DNA from: Nymphaea colorata
Taxonomy: Eukaryota; Streptophyta; Magnoliopsida; Nymphaeales; Nymphaeaceae
Reading direction: 5' to 3'
Length of the DNA stretch: 64,000 nucleotides
Assembly: GCF_008831285.2 (NCBI RefSeq)
Contig: NC_045150.1
Coordinates: 15,995,362 to 16,059,361 of the forward strand
A model generated the notes under the pieces. It was not told where the DNA came from and searched no databases. It saw nothing but the letters and a program-made list of their open reading frames with translations. Below are positions 24,229 to 35,075 of this stretch, in pieces. Position 1 is the stretch's first letter; each line of letters begins with the position of its first letter. A program made the translations under genes and the position numbers.

Positions 24229-25500
24229 ATGACAGAAGACTCAAGCTTTGGAACCACCAGCAAAGTGGTGGAAGAAATTATCGTGCAGGAGCAACCAAGC
24301 CCTGCAAACAAAATTACTTCTATACTTTTAATTGGCAGCGACTATTTAGCTTGGTCCAAATTTGTGATGCTCTATTTGAGTGGCACAAGCAAGCTGAATT
24401 TTGTTACTGAAGATCTTCCAAAACCTGCTGAAACAGATCCAACTTACAGAGAATGGTGATCCACCAATCATCTCATAATGTCTTGGTTGATTAACTCTAT
24501 GGTCCTAAGGTCACTCAAGGATTTTACTTCGCAGAAACTGCTTACCAAATTTGGAGGAAGGTGAAGGAACCATATATGAGAAAAATGACATTGCTCATAT
24601 GTATCAACTCTCTCAAGTCATTTGGGATCTTAAGAAGCAAAACAAAAATTTCAACAATCTCCTAGGCAACATACAAGGTATGTGGGATGAACTTGACTAT
24701 CTTATGGATATGTCTGCTACTCTTTGATCCAGAGAAAAAAAACGTGAACAACAGAAATTTTTTGTACTTCTTGTGACTCTTGGCCCAGAGTATGAACCCA
24801 TCGAAGCCAGATTTTAATGTCCCTGGAACTTCGTTGCTTTCTATGGAGCTGATAAAAACAGTGAAAACAAGTGGAAGAACTGTCCACGACGATTATGTTC
24901 TCATTGTAAAAAGGAAAGGTGTTGGTTCCTCCATGAAAAACCAACCACCAAGAGGCCAAAAAAAAAAAGAAAAAAAGAAAAAGAAAGCACCACTGCCGTA
25001 GCCAAAGTTACAGCCAAAACTTTGGATACTTCGGATCTTGCTCAGCTGCTGGAAAAATAAGTGAACTACTTAAAAATGTCAAGGATCATCATGGTAAAGA
25101 GCAGAAAAATGCTACTGCAACATCAACAAGTGTTACCGGTAATGCTCTTATTTCCCTCAAGTCTGATTATTGGATAATCGATTCTAGAGCTAGTGATCAT
25201 ATGTCTATGAACTGCCATAACCTTAGTAATTATTCTTCAATGCCTAGAAAAAAAATCATGTTACTGGATGGCTCCTCAATGCTTGTTCAAGGAGAAGGAT
25301 TTTCATAGAAATGGTGTTAAATCTAAAGTGCTTTATGTGCCTGATCTCTCAAGTAACTTGTTGTCCGTTTCAAAAATTGTTAAAGATTTAAATTGCCAAG
25401 TTATTTTCTCCCCACTAACAATGTATTGCAGGACCCTATATCAAAGTGGAAGATTGGTGTGGAAACTCAAGAAAACGGGCTAATATGTACTGAAAATTAA
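24229..25500 (+). pseudogene. Copia gag-protease pseudogene
   Basis: From ATG 24229 the first frame gives an N-terminal Gag: ITSILLIGSDYLAWSKF, then KLNFVTEDLPKP and TYREW before a stop at about 24457. The same reading continues after the stop as MSWLINSM. After frame changes come WDELDYLMDM, a short PEYEPI segment and CSHCKKERCWFLH, a decayed zinc knuckle near 24897-24935. An A-rich tract (24958-24985) follows. The protease active-site region near 25171-25202 reads WIIDSRASDHM: the catalytic motif normally Asp-Ser-Gly is Asp-Ser-Arg, consistent with one GGA to AGA change at 25186-25188. Next come VLYVPDLSSNLLSVSKI and SGRLVW, the usual text before integrase. Many stops and shifts; not functional. 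Confidence 0.87.
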
Positions 25501-25559
25501 TGAATGTGCCTTGACTCCCAAATCAATCGAGAGGGGGGACTTTGGCACCAGTGACTTAG

Positions 25560-26026
25560 CCACCCATCATGTCATGCCTTGAATATTTATTATCAAATTT
25601 GAATTATAACTGACATGTTTGGTTGGCAAAAATTCATCACCCAAATTTGAATTTAAAGAGGCCCACACATTAGTCCACATTTTTAAAAATATGTTTGGTT
25701 GGCAAAAATTCATCATCCAAATGCTTTGGATGATGGCTAGAATGGAAAGGGAAAGGAGAAAAGTGAGGAAAGGATGGACAAAGAAAGAAAAAACATTTGT
25801 TTCTAGGTCTTGCTTTTGTTTACAATTTCAAAAAGTGGACCAAAAAGGCATTGGATTTTTTTACCATAGACTTGCCTTAAAAGGATAAGGAAGCTGAAAT
25901 AACAACATATCTATTGAATCCAGACATGGTAGTACTCATTTGGAAATATCTAGTGGCAAAGTCACTCAATGGGTAAGTCATGAATCCTTAACCTAAATCC
26001 ATTTTACCAAAAGTTTCTACCATATC
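25560..26026. other. Spacer with a 37-bp direct repeat
   Basis: Two direct copies of about 37 bp starting TGTTTGGTTGGCAAAAATTC occur near 25615 and 25691. The first word resembles the ends of many plant hAT-type MITEs, but no target duplication was identified. No coding domain. Confidence 0.45.
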
Positions 26027-26850
26027 AATACAACCCAATAATTTCAAAAAATGAGCCATCTATGAGGCAATTGTATTTTTGTGTCTTTTTTCTTTGGCTT
26101 AACAGGTTGGAGAATTGTTTAATTCATGTTTCATTCCCATAAAACTACTTATTTCTATAAAATTACTTGGGGCACCCGTAAGCTCATCTCTCTCTAAGAA
26201 TAAAACATGTAACACCCATATCTTTCTCGTCCCTCTCTCTCTCTATTCTACACATGCAAGAGAACTCAAATGGCATGGAGCTGTTTCTTTGTTTCTTTCT
26301 TCCACCACATTTTCACTTTCGGAGGTAGACAAGTCAAAAAGAGAGGAACCACCCTGTTGAATAGGAACCATTGTTTACATGATATGACAGTTCTATCATC
26401 GTTGAATTACAGTTCAGACATGGTGGCAGAGATGCAGACGTGGAGGTGGAATAAAAAGGCTCGAATCAAAATACTTATATGAAGTTGGAAGATTGTGTTC
26501 CCATGGCAATATGGTGGCTATGGAAGAACATGAATTATGAATACCATGACAACAAGAAAAATCAAAATCTGTTACATCAGAGGCAATTGACCGTCTTTTA
26601 TTATGTCCAACAAGTGCTAAATATGACTCTTCAAGCATAAGAATGAGTTTCCACAACTTTTGGTCCTTTTTTATGTAGGAAGTCTCTCACATATATCATC
26701 GACTTCAACACAGATCCGCATCACCACAAAAGCATAAAGAAGACTGATATGCTAATGAAACCACATCTGAAAGATGCCTTGGTTTGATCGACCAACTTCC
26801 CCTTCCCTATTTTAATGCTATTCACAGTACCTACACCACGGTCCTTATAA
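26027..26850. repeat. Dispersed block P, copy 3
   Basis: Third copy of the block, starting with ACAACCCAATAATTTCAAA as at 19753 and following the same order to CTATTCACAGTACCTACACCAC near 26817. The duplicated second half seen in copies 1 and 2 is absent. It lies about 0.6 kb upstream of the first receptor-kinase pseudogene, so the family may mark ancient 5' flanks of such genes. Confidence 0.72.
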
Positions 26851-26869
26851 AAGAAATAGCAATGTCATT

Positions 26870-27143
26870 GAAAATAATATATATATATATATATAACACA
26901 CACACACACACACACACAGCACTACTTCGGTCACAAACAAAAACCAACAGACCTCTTATATTTGTGTTAAAAAGTGTTTTGAACAAAATGTGAATCTCCT
27001 AATTTGTTCATTATAAACACTAATTTAATCTAAATAATGTTCAAGTTCAAATTACTTTCATAAAAAGAAGTGTTTTTCTACTATTAAAATTTTAATGTGA
27101 TAAGAGCCATCTCTTTCTTAATTATTATGGTATATTAATAAAA
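26870..27143. repeat. Block Q, copy 2, with (AT)n and (CA)n runs; cut by the gap
   Basis: AT and CA dinucleotide runs at about 26876-26918 lead into one copy of CACAAACAAAAACCAACA and then the block matched at 10780-11010, up to GGTATATTAATAAAA directly before the run of N. Confidence 0.78.
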
Positions 27144-27243
27144 NNNNNNNNNNNNNNNNNNNNNNNNNNNNNNNNNNNNNNNNNNNNNNNNNNNNNNNNN
27201 NNNNNNNNNNNNNNNNNNNNNNNNNNNNNNNNNNNNNNNNNNN
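27144..27243. other. Assembly gap, 100 N
   Basis: Exactly 100 unknown bases, the conventional size for a gap of unknown length. It falls between block Q and the promoter area of receptor-kinase pseudogene 1, so real distances there are unknown. Confidence 0.99.
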
Positions 27244-27375
27244 TAATGGGTACAAGAAAAGGTCTCATTGATGCAATCATCAGTGGTGCCGGTGGACTTG
27301 GAAATATGAAGCAACGTGTTCAAGCCTGAACTTGCAACTTGCAAAATAAAATAAGTAAATTTCTAGAAGAGAATC

Positions 27376-27385
27376 TGTATATAAA
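27376..27385 (+). promoter_or_regulatory. Possible TATA box of receptor-kinase pseudogene 1
   Basis: TGTATATAAA lies about 35 bp upstream of the first ATG (27419). It matches a plant TATA box, but the distance leaves almost no 5' leader, so it may be fortuitous. Confidence 0.3.
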
Positions 27386-27418
27386 TTATACATAAATTAG
27401 TGACCGTGGTTCTTGTTC

Positions 27419-30400
27419 ATGCATCTTCTGCATAGAAAATTGGACAGGCATGGTACCAACGGTTGGTCACCTCAGCTGCTCATCTTTCTTTTGTGTTTCT
27501 ACTCCTTCACCTTGATTGTGGTCCTTGGCCAAATGGAGGTGACCTCAGTTCTTATTTCTCTAAGCAATTTGACTGATCAATTCACATTGTTGTCTTTCAA
27601 ATCCCTCGTCAATAGAGACCCTTATAATGTGTTATCAAATTGGAATTCCAACATCTCTATCTGTGACTGGAATGGAGTTTTATGCAGTCATGGTTCACAA
27701 AGGGTAGTTGCTCTGAACCTCTCTGAAAAGGCACTTGAAGGTACTCTCTCCCCATACATCAGTAATCTCTCCTTCTTACAGATTCTTGATCTCTCGAGTG
27801 ACAGTTTCCATGGTCACCTTCTCATTGATTTTATTTGCCTCCCTCTGCTAGAAAATCTTTATATAAGAAAAAACAATTTTGAGGGGTTGATTCCACAAAA
27901 ACTGAGCCATTGTCGAAGTCTGCAAATACTATCAGCAGGAGATAACCAATTCTATGGAAGCATCCCACAGTTTCTAGGTAGTTTGTCAGAACTCAAGGGC
28001 TTAAACATTCGTGGTAATAGACTCACCGGCACCATTCTTCCTGAGTTGGGAAGCCTAACCCACTTGTGGATACTTGACCTGTCCTCTAAGCTGATTGAAG
28101 GTACTATCCCATTGCCCTTCGCCAACTTGACCAAGTTAATTTCCTTAGATTTGAGATTCAACAAAATAAATGAGCTCATTCCACCAAATATAGGATCAAT
28201 GAACAGGTTACAGGAGTTAGGTCTTTCTGTCAATGCATTAGAAGGTTCAATTCCAGACTCACTTTACCAGTTGGTTCGCTTGTCTAATCTCTATTTGGAG
28301 ATGAATGCACTCAGTGGGCCAATCTCGACCTCTATAAACAATCCCACGAATCTGCGAGTGTTGTATTTAAATTCAAACAATTTCTCATCAGGAATCCCTC
28401 CTGCCCTTTGTGAGTTGAAGAATTTGATATGGCTTTACTTGCAAGACAACTTTTTCACTGGTGAGCTGCCTTCAGATGTGGGAAATTTGGTTGCAGTGGA
28501 CAAAATGGATTTCTCTGTGAATCAATTGAGCGGAGAGCTGCCTGTGTCCTTATGAAGGCTCCAAATGCTAGAATATTTGAATCTCTCCAAAAACTCATTT
28601 ATGGTAACATTCCTGAACAACTTGATCACATACTAAACCTTGACACTATTTACCTTTTCCATAACAAGCTTTCGGTGAGATACCAAAATCATTGGAGAAA
28701 CTTCAACACATCCAGGTCTTGGACTTGTCTTCAATCTATTGAAAGGAGAGATTCCAAGTGGTGGAAAGTTTGCAAACCTTTCTGCTGAATCATTCCTAGG
28801 GTACTATGCACCATGTGGAGCTCCCAAATTCCATGTGCCAGTATGTTCAGATGGAGCAAAGAAGCACAATAATGTCAACATACTCAGAGTTGATATTTTT
28901 TTAGCGAGTGGGGTTTTGCACTTGTACTAATTGTTTGGATTCTCATTGTTGTCAAAAAAATAGAAAGAGGGGGTTGGAGAAACATGATCATGAGGTTGAA
29001 AGATTTCATGGAATTACCATCCCAGTGATCACATGCAGAATGTTATCTCAAGCACAAACAACTTCAGTGATGCAAAATTTTTAGGGAGTGGAAGCTTTGG
29101 TTCAGTGTATAAAGGAACTTTAATGGATGGAACAATGTGGCTGTTAAGATCATAAACTTGTTATCTGATGGCGCATCAAAAAGTTTTGACATTGAATGCA
29201 ATGTGATGTGCCAAATTAGACACTGAATCCTTCTTAGATTCATCAACGATTGGATATCATGATTGAATCTCTTCCAAAGATTGGATATCATGATTGATGT
29301 TGCTTGTGCTCTAGAATATCTTCACCGTGGTTGCTGGGAGACTATAGTTCATTGTGATCTAAAGCCAAGTAATGTGCTTCTAGATGAGAACATGACAGCA
29401 CATGTTGGCGACTTTGGCATTACGAAGATGCTAGTTGGTCACAAATCTTCAACTCTTACAAGCACCCTTGGAACCACCAGATACATTGTGCCAGGTACCA
29501 ACTCTTACTCCTATCACAAATTCTTTGCTTTTCACAGTTATAGGCAAGTGTTATTGCTTGAACTGTTTCTTAGACAACTTTGTCCAGCTTACCATGGAGA
29601 GGAAATTTTATCACCATCCATAATTTCCAAATATCATGCTTTAATTTTGCTACTTGGAATTTATTTATGAAAAGAGAAATACCAGATTAATAAGTGAAAG
29701 AGGATGATCACTAGCAATTTTGCATTTAAATACAAGTCTGAATCCAACTAAGATAGTGATGGAACCAAATTATTAATGGAGATGTGCATGCACACAAACA
29801 CAACAGAAATGCCAGCAAGTTTCCCTTTTAAATATGTTTCTTTCTTTAGTAAATTTTCACTTCCTCCTTATAAATGCATGGAAACAAAAAATGGAGTTAT
29901 ATGTAAACCATTAAATAAAAAAATAATAATTAGTCCTAATTTTTTGCATGGATTTATTTATTTCTGAAACCATCTCATTAACGACAATGTGCATTGTCTA
30001 CCTAATATTGCCATGATCATGTCTGGCCTTGTTGAGTGGATGAATTAGAATTCGGGGCCGCTGGAAAGGTGTCACCAAAGCAGATGTCTACAGCTATGGG
30101 ATTCTTCTGCTTGAGGTGTTTACCACAAGAAAGCCTACCGATGAAGTTTGATGGCGACTTTACTTTGACACAGTGGGTGGCTGAAGCATTTTCGCTTGTA
30201 ATTTCATATGTCATAGATGGTCATCTTCTGAAGCAAAATAACCATGAAACGGTTTCAGATCATGTTGCAGAAGGCCGTCTTCTGGAGCAAAATGACTGAG
30301 AAACTCTTCGAAATGAAATGCTTGTCATGATCATGAGACAGGGTTGTCCTGTTCAAGGAAATCACCAACTGAGAGAGTGGACATGAAGGAGGTGGTCGCC

Positions 30401-30445
30401 AGGCTTAAAATGATACCATGGAAGGCTTCCCCTGTGGAAGAATGA
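27419..30445 (+). pseudogene. LRR receptor-like kinase pseudogene 1 (LRR-XII, FLS2/EFR/XA21-like)
   Basis: Relic of a plasma-membrane receptor kinase of the group that senses microbial patterns. From ATG 27419 (the frame is open 2 codons further up from a TTG, which plants would not use) come a hydrophobic signal segment (residues about 19-37), an LRR N-cap with CDWNGVLC, and about 12 repeats of 24 residues, up to a stop at 28553-28555. Two small indels (about 28600 and 28675) follow, then the C-terminal cap (CGAPKFHVPVC) and a frame-broken membrane segment. The kinase shows LGSGSFGSVYKG, a frameshift before the VAVK lysine, a stop at 29224-29226, a deletion covering beta4 to alphaD, then an intact HCDLKPSN loop (non-RD type) and GDFG. 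The second exon carries ADVYSYGILLLEVF and a C-terminal tail ending at TGA 30443. At least six lesions; not functional. Confidence 0.93.
29495..30048 (+). other. Intron of receptor-kinase pseudogene 1
   Basis: GT at 29495 and AG at 30047-30048 give a 554-bp phase-1 intron. Splicing rebuilds the APE-region text as CCA-GAA-TTC (Pro-Glu-Phe), exactly where related LRR-XII kinases have their conserved intron. The same sites exist in pseudogene 2. Confidence 0.85.
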
Positions 30446-31590
30446 CAAAAATAAACCAATCCTGTACATTTATTTGGAAAACAAGGGATCTGCTTTTGCT
30501 TCTGACGTTTTATTGCGTTTCCCAACACCCCGCTAGAAACACTTTCTTTCAGCAAAATGCGAGTAAAACAGTAAATGTTCTTCCACTAGCTGCTATGAAA
30601 ACAAATTGGTTGGGTCTTTGTCTCCTATCCTAATTTAAAAACAAGTTCAGATCCGACATTCATATGTATATGTATCAATTAACATTTTATTGGATCCCAC
30701 TGGAACATTGGACTCCCATTCTCATTCACTTATGAAAGCGCATTACCAATCTAAACCTGTTTGCTCCAAATTTCTGCACCAAAAAATGGATCCAAAATCA
30801 GGTCATGTAGTAGTTGAACTTAGTAAATCCATTTACATACCTAATCAAAGTGCATTCGCAGAACCAAATTAATGATACTTCATGACGTTGGTCAGGTCAA
30901 CAAAGACATTTGGGTCCAAGTCCAATCAGATCGAGTCCGAGATCCAGAATGAAGAATTCGTAGTACCACCAGAAAGCATCTGACAACTCAGAAAAGTACG
31001 CCCAACTTTTGTTATTAGAAAAACTATGCAGTTGTTCCATGGTAAACTAATATATATATATATATATATATATAATTAGTACCCTTTCAACAAACATTTA
31101 CGCTCGCCTATGTTTTCTCGCCTAATAATTCTATAATTAAGTTAAAGCAACATCAATTTTAATCTTTTATGATTTCATGCATTAATAACAGGGCATACCT
31201 GGTGGGGACATATTTAACCACATATGTATGTTATTTGGTGTTGTCACAGTGGCCGATAATGGAAATTAATGAGCTAATTGATTTGTTTATATGGAAAGTA
31301 CTTTTAGTCTTTCCATCTTAATAATTATACGTAAGCTATTATTAACTAACAGAAGTTTACTCTTAATCAACAGTGCAAATATCTTGTATTTCTTCTCATC
31401 CCCATATGTTTACATAAATTTTCAAATGTTCCCATCAACTTATTTGAAAAAATAAGTGTCTTGACGGTTTAAATTAACATAAAACCACAATGATATACAC
31501 CTTGCTATCTCACATTAAATTATAATAAACACAGAAAAAATCATCTAACTACAAGAAGGTCCAAGGTATTGCTAGAACGCTATAGGGAGA
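30446..31590. repeat. 3' flank of pseudogene 1, duplicated behind pseudogene 2
   Basis: Shares with 41335-42210 the words TTATTTGGAAAACAAGGG, CAGATCCGACATTCATATG and CTATGTTTTC in order, so the duplicated unit extends well past the kinase stop codon. A TA run lies at about 31049-31073. Beyond 31150 the text is AT-rich with no match noticed. No genes. Confidence 0.7.
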
Positions 31591-31759
31591 ACCGATGGAA
31601 GATGACATCCATACTCAATCGATGTCAAATATGGGGCTTGCAGAATCTGTGTGTACATAGCATTGGAAGAGGAAGAAATTGTTCTTCAAGAAATCAACTG
31701 TATGAGTAATATTAAAATTTCCTCCCATTGCGAAGCGAATATATACTCATATGACAAGT

Positions 31760-32376
31760 CAGTGTAGAGTTAATCAGTTGGTGGTTTCTTCTCAAGAGGC
31801 TGTGGCAAAGAAAGATGGGTGAAAGGAAATGATGGTTATCATTATGTCAGGAGAGCTAAGGAGTGGCCAGGAGGGAATAAGAAAAAAAATTTGGGAAAAA
31901 ATGAGGAGTTAATAAAGGAGAGACCCAGATCAAAAGCAGAACCAGAATTTGGGGAAAGCAAGTTTCGGTTTCTCCGTGGGTAGATGGAAGTCGAAAAGGA
32001 ACATTAGACCCAGAAAGATTGGAATGAATTGATTTACAGGAGACCAGCAATTGCGGAGTAACTTAAAGTGCAACCAGCTGGTGGGCAACGAGAAGATAGA
32101 GCAGGAGATGGAGAATCAGTTGATAACAAAAGGAATCAAAGGGGAGAACCGTGAGTCCTCATCAGGTTTGATTGTTTCTCCTCCATTAAAAAATACATTT
32201 CAGGATTCTTGCTGTTTGGATGGAATGAAAACTAGCAAACAAATGACTGGTTTGGAGAGTGAGGTTATGGTGAATGACTCACCACCAGGTTTGTCCAGGA
32301 GAGAAAATGGAAGAACAGCTGGTAAGAAAGGGAAGGTGATTGATGATGCTTGCACATGGGGGAACATTAGTCCAGA
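31760..32376 (+). pseudogene. Unidentified coding-like relic
   Basis: A frame without ATG stays open from about 31770 to a TAG near 31981, reading among others YHYVRRAKEWPGGN and ERPRSKAEPEFGESKF. A second open frame follows at 32051-32380 (109 codons, with NRESSSGLIVSPP and GRTAGKKGKV). The hydrophilic, Lys/Glu/Ser-rich composition resembles the linker part of plant LINE ORF1 proteins, but I see no zinc knuckle or other defining motif. It might also be a processed piece of a host gene. The function is not known. Confidence 0.3.
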
Positions 32377-32379
32377 GTA

Positions 32380-32690
32380 ATGTGTCCACTACACCAAATA
32401 TATCCCATGAAGGAACTTTATTACGGACACATCCAACACTATGTGTCCGGTTTGGCCCTTCATTACGAAAAACCACAACGCCTTTCCAGTACAAACAATA
32501 ACGACTCTCGGTCCTCCCAATGGAAGCATTTATTGGAAGTGATTTGTCGCCCCAATCCAGCCGATTCTGACTGATTCCAGTAACGTCGATCACCTGATCG
32601 GTGGTATTGTACATAGCTGAGTTCTAAATGTCCAATAAGCCCATGCACTAAATGGAGTGTACTCAATTAAGAAACCAAAAAAGGATAGAG
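32380..32690. mobile_element. Possible CACTA-type terminus
   Basis: CACTACACCAAATATA at about 32388 has the form of a CACTA transposon end. It is followed by a small inverted pair (GGACACATCC...TATGTGTCCGG, 32425-32450) of the sort found in subterminal regions. No second end was found, so this is a fragment at best. Confidence 0.3.
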
Positions 32691-33062
32691 TAGAAAACCT
32701 ACAAAAGGAGCACATGATATTGGAAATATGTTGTTACGATAAGGGCTGCTAAGAACATAATTGTTGATTAAACTTCCGTGCCAAGCAAGGCGGTGATGTA
32801 GAAATAAGAAGTCCTACCAATTAGAAAAGGTCCCATTGGCACTGAGTGTGGAAATAACAAATGATATCACTTTCTTTTAAAGAGAAGTAGACTTGAGTCT
32901 TCCAACAATTTAAATTAAACAAAAAATGAAGGCGAAATTTCTTGGAAGAAGAGAATCTACGAAAGAACGTTGCTAATTGTTCATGATCATAAGATTGCTT
33001 GGCACCGATAGTAGTACGTAGAATCGATTTATATCAACCATTTCCCATCCTATCTGAATTTG
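32690..33062. repeat. Block R, copy A
   Basis: About 370 bp with the ordered words GAGCACATGATATTGGAAAT, GTTGTTACGATAAGGGCTGC, GTGTGGAAATAACAAA, AATTAAACAAA, TTGTTCATG and ATCAACCATTTCC. The same order recurs at 33560 (split), 36400 and 37945. The last of these four copies leads directly into receptor-kinase pseudogene 2, so the block probably comes from the gene family's 5' flank. Short minus-strand frames in it are not conserved. Confidence 0.75.
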
Positions 33063-35075
33063 AATCTGATCAGATATTTATGTATATATGAATCTGATTG
33101 AATGTCCTTTTTTAAATCTGAATATGATCTAATTTCTTAATTAAATATTATTTTTTTCTCATCTGTTTTTTTTTTTGAACAGTTTGGGTGGATATCTGAT
33201 TTAAATTGGAAGATTCCCTTGAAAATTAGTAAAAAAAAAAAGTTACCCCTCACATGGTATGAATTTATAGGGAGCAAAATGCCTCATTGGGAGTGCAGGG
33301 CAAAGCCAATACTGGGCAATTAATGTAAACTTACCAGTTGGCAATTAAAAAAACAAATCAATTTGGCTTGTGTAAAAAATTTCTAATAACAAATGGCCTA
33401 TGTGATTTTTATGCAAATAAAAAAAATTAAAATTTAATTTTTCAGAAAAAGGAATTGAGGAATATAAAAATTAATTAAGAATAGAAAACTTGTCCACTGT
33501 ACCCAACTTTGATGGGGCCATTTAAAAAGAAAAATGGAGTCAAAATGTGGCAAAAAGAGAACAAGATATTGAAATTGTATAAGTTGTTACGGTGAGGGCT
33601 GCTAAGAAAGACTTGTTGATGTAGTCTTCTGTGCCAAGTAAGGCGCTGTTGTAGAAATATGAAGAGCTACAAATAGAAAAAGTCCATTGATGTGATCTTA
33701 AAGTGAATTGTCTTCACGTTCCACTTGACATTGACATTATTTAGGTTTGAGTCGCTAAGTCTTGCCCCATTGACCACGCAAATGTTCGGTGCATAGTTCT
33801 TCAGGGTGCCATCCAGCCAAACATCATTCTTGGGGGTGCCAGCTGTTGGCTTGTCGGCTGTCTATATGGCTGTGTGGGAGTGGGTTAAGTTGGGGTCAAG
33901 CTCAATCCTTTTCTTGACTTTCAAGTCAAGTTTCACTGTAGTCTCCATGACTCATGAGTCGTCATTTACCACTCGAGTTTATGGCTGCACGAGTCAAGCC
34001 AGCGTAAAAACCACTCATAAATTTCAGCTCGAGTTCAAGTGTATACTAGAAATGTTAAAGCAGTTGACTTTGAGTTGTAAGAACTCTAGTTAGCTCAACT
34101 ATAAACAAACAAGTTTAAAAAAAAGGAAACATGCTTCACATAAACGAGTTAAATGAGTTGAGTTTGAGCTCGATGTTGTATTGTCGAGTCCAGCTCAAGC
34201 TTGTTTTATTGAGCTCAACTTGAGATTTCTGAGTCGACTCAAGCTTGAGCTGGCTCAACTCGAGCTCATCTCCTCATGTGCAACCCTATTCAAGACCCTG
34301 GTCAATTTAAAAACCATTCACGAGCGTACATAGTGGTGAAGCTAAGTTTTTTTTAGGTTCAAAATTTACTTTAATATTTTAAAAAGTGTATCATAAATTT
34401 CTCATCGTTATTGTTTATCAGATCATCAAATCATTTTTTTAAATAATAACATTTATTTTTTGAAGCTCTGGCTGATCCATTTCTGCCTATTTACTGTTTT
34501 TCTTATTTAAAAAAATTAAATCAGAAAAGTTTTAAAAAAATTAAAAAATATAATTTTTTTAACCTAGGGTAATCTCAGTGTAATATTATTGACAACCTTT
34601 GTGATTGATTGAGGGCAGTAGACTTGACTGTTCCAACAAATTGAATTAAACAAAAGAACGCGAATTTTTCTGGAAGGGAAGCTGTAAAATGACTTTAATT
34701 GATAGTTGTTCATGGTGATAACATTGCCAGGCACCCCGGTTAAATGCTAGTAGTATGTAGAATTGATGTACATCAACCATTTCCTATCCTGTTTAGAACC
34801 AATAGACGTTCAAGGCAGCTACCCATCATAGACTGATTGGGACATTGTAAAGATCGGCCAGAGTGGATGATTCTTTGGTATATTTATCTTATTTTTTTCA
34901 AAAAAATTTACCATATTTTTCCTTTTTTTCACGCCCACTGTATTATATGATAGAAAAACCTTTCCATTTAAAAAGTGGAAGATGTATCTGCAAATTTGTT
35001 TTGTGATTGAAAAAGGTTGAGAAGTAGTAAAGGGAAATGAGACTTAAGGGCTAAGAAGAAAATTTCTCCTTGATG
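33062..35075. repeat. Block R, long copy B, split by an insertion
   Basis: Matches 37400-38625 over its whole length except for the middle. The left part (33062-33700) has CTTAATTAAATATTATTTTT, CCTTGAAAATTAGTAAAAA, TTGGCAATTAAAAAA and the R words; the right part (34600-35075) has GACTTGACTGTTCCAACAAA, GACGTTCAAGGCAGCTACCC and the T-rich text before ATTAAGGGCT. About 0.85 kb of foreign DNA (see 33745-34590) lies between. Here no LRR sequence follows, unlike copy D. Confidence 0.75.
33745..34590. mobile_element. GAGCTC/CTCAAG-rich insertion within block R copy B
   Basis: Interrupts the R copy between its two halves. The part 33930-34290 is dense in GAGCTC, CTCGAG, TCAAGC and GAGTC words on both strands, which makes it partly self-complementary. 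The right part is plain AT-rich DNA. No transposase frame is present; it is probably a non-autonomous element of unknown class. Confidence 0.45.

Larger units (their letters stand above)
23805..25560 (+). mobile_element. Truncated Ty1/copia retrotransposon: LTR, primer site, gag, protease
   Basis: The element begins with a well-formed 5' LTR and initiator-tRNA primer site and continues through gag and the start of pol, in the normal copia order. The text after about 25500 no longer resembles pol; integrase, reverse transcriptase, RNase H, polypurine tract and 3' LTR are not found before block P at 26027. It is thus a 5' end only, cut off by deletion or later rearrangement. The copia pol scrap near 47.0-47.4 kb is too far away and too short to claim as its other end. 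Confidence 0.85.

Noticed and set aside
27135-27344. Minus-strand open frame spanning the N run
   Set aside because: Half of it is unknown bases; it has no support.
27413-27418. Upstream TTG start for the LRR receptor kinase
   Set aside because: Plants rarely start at TTG; the ATG at 27419 is two codons inside and keeps the whole signal segment.
27419-30445. Functional receptor-kinase gene
   Set aside because: The LRR domain ends at a stop, several frameshifts follow, a stop lies in the kinase and about 100 bp of kinase code are missing; no splicing could bypass all of these.
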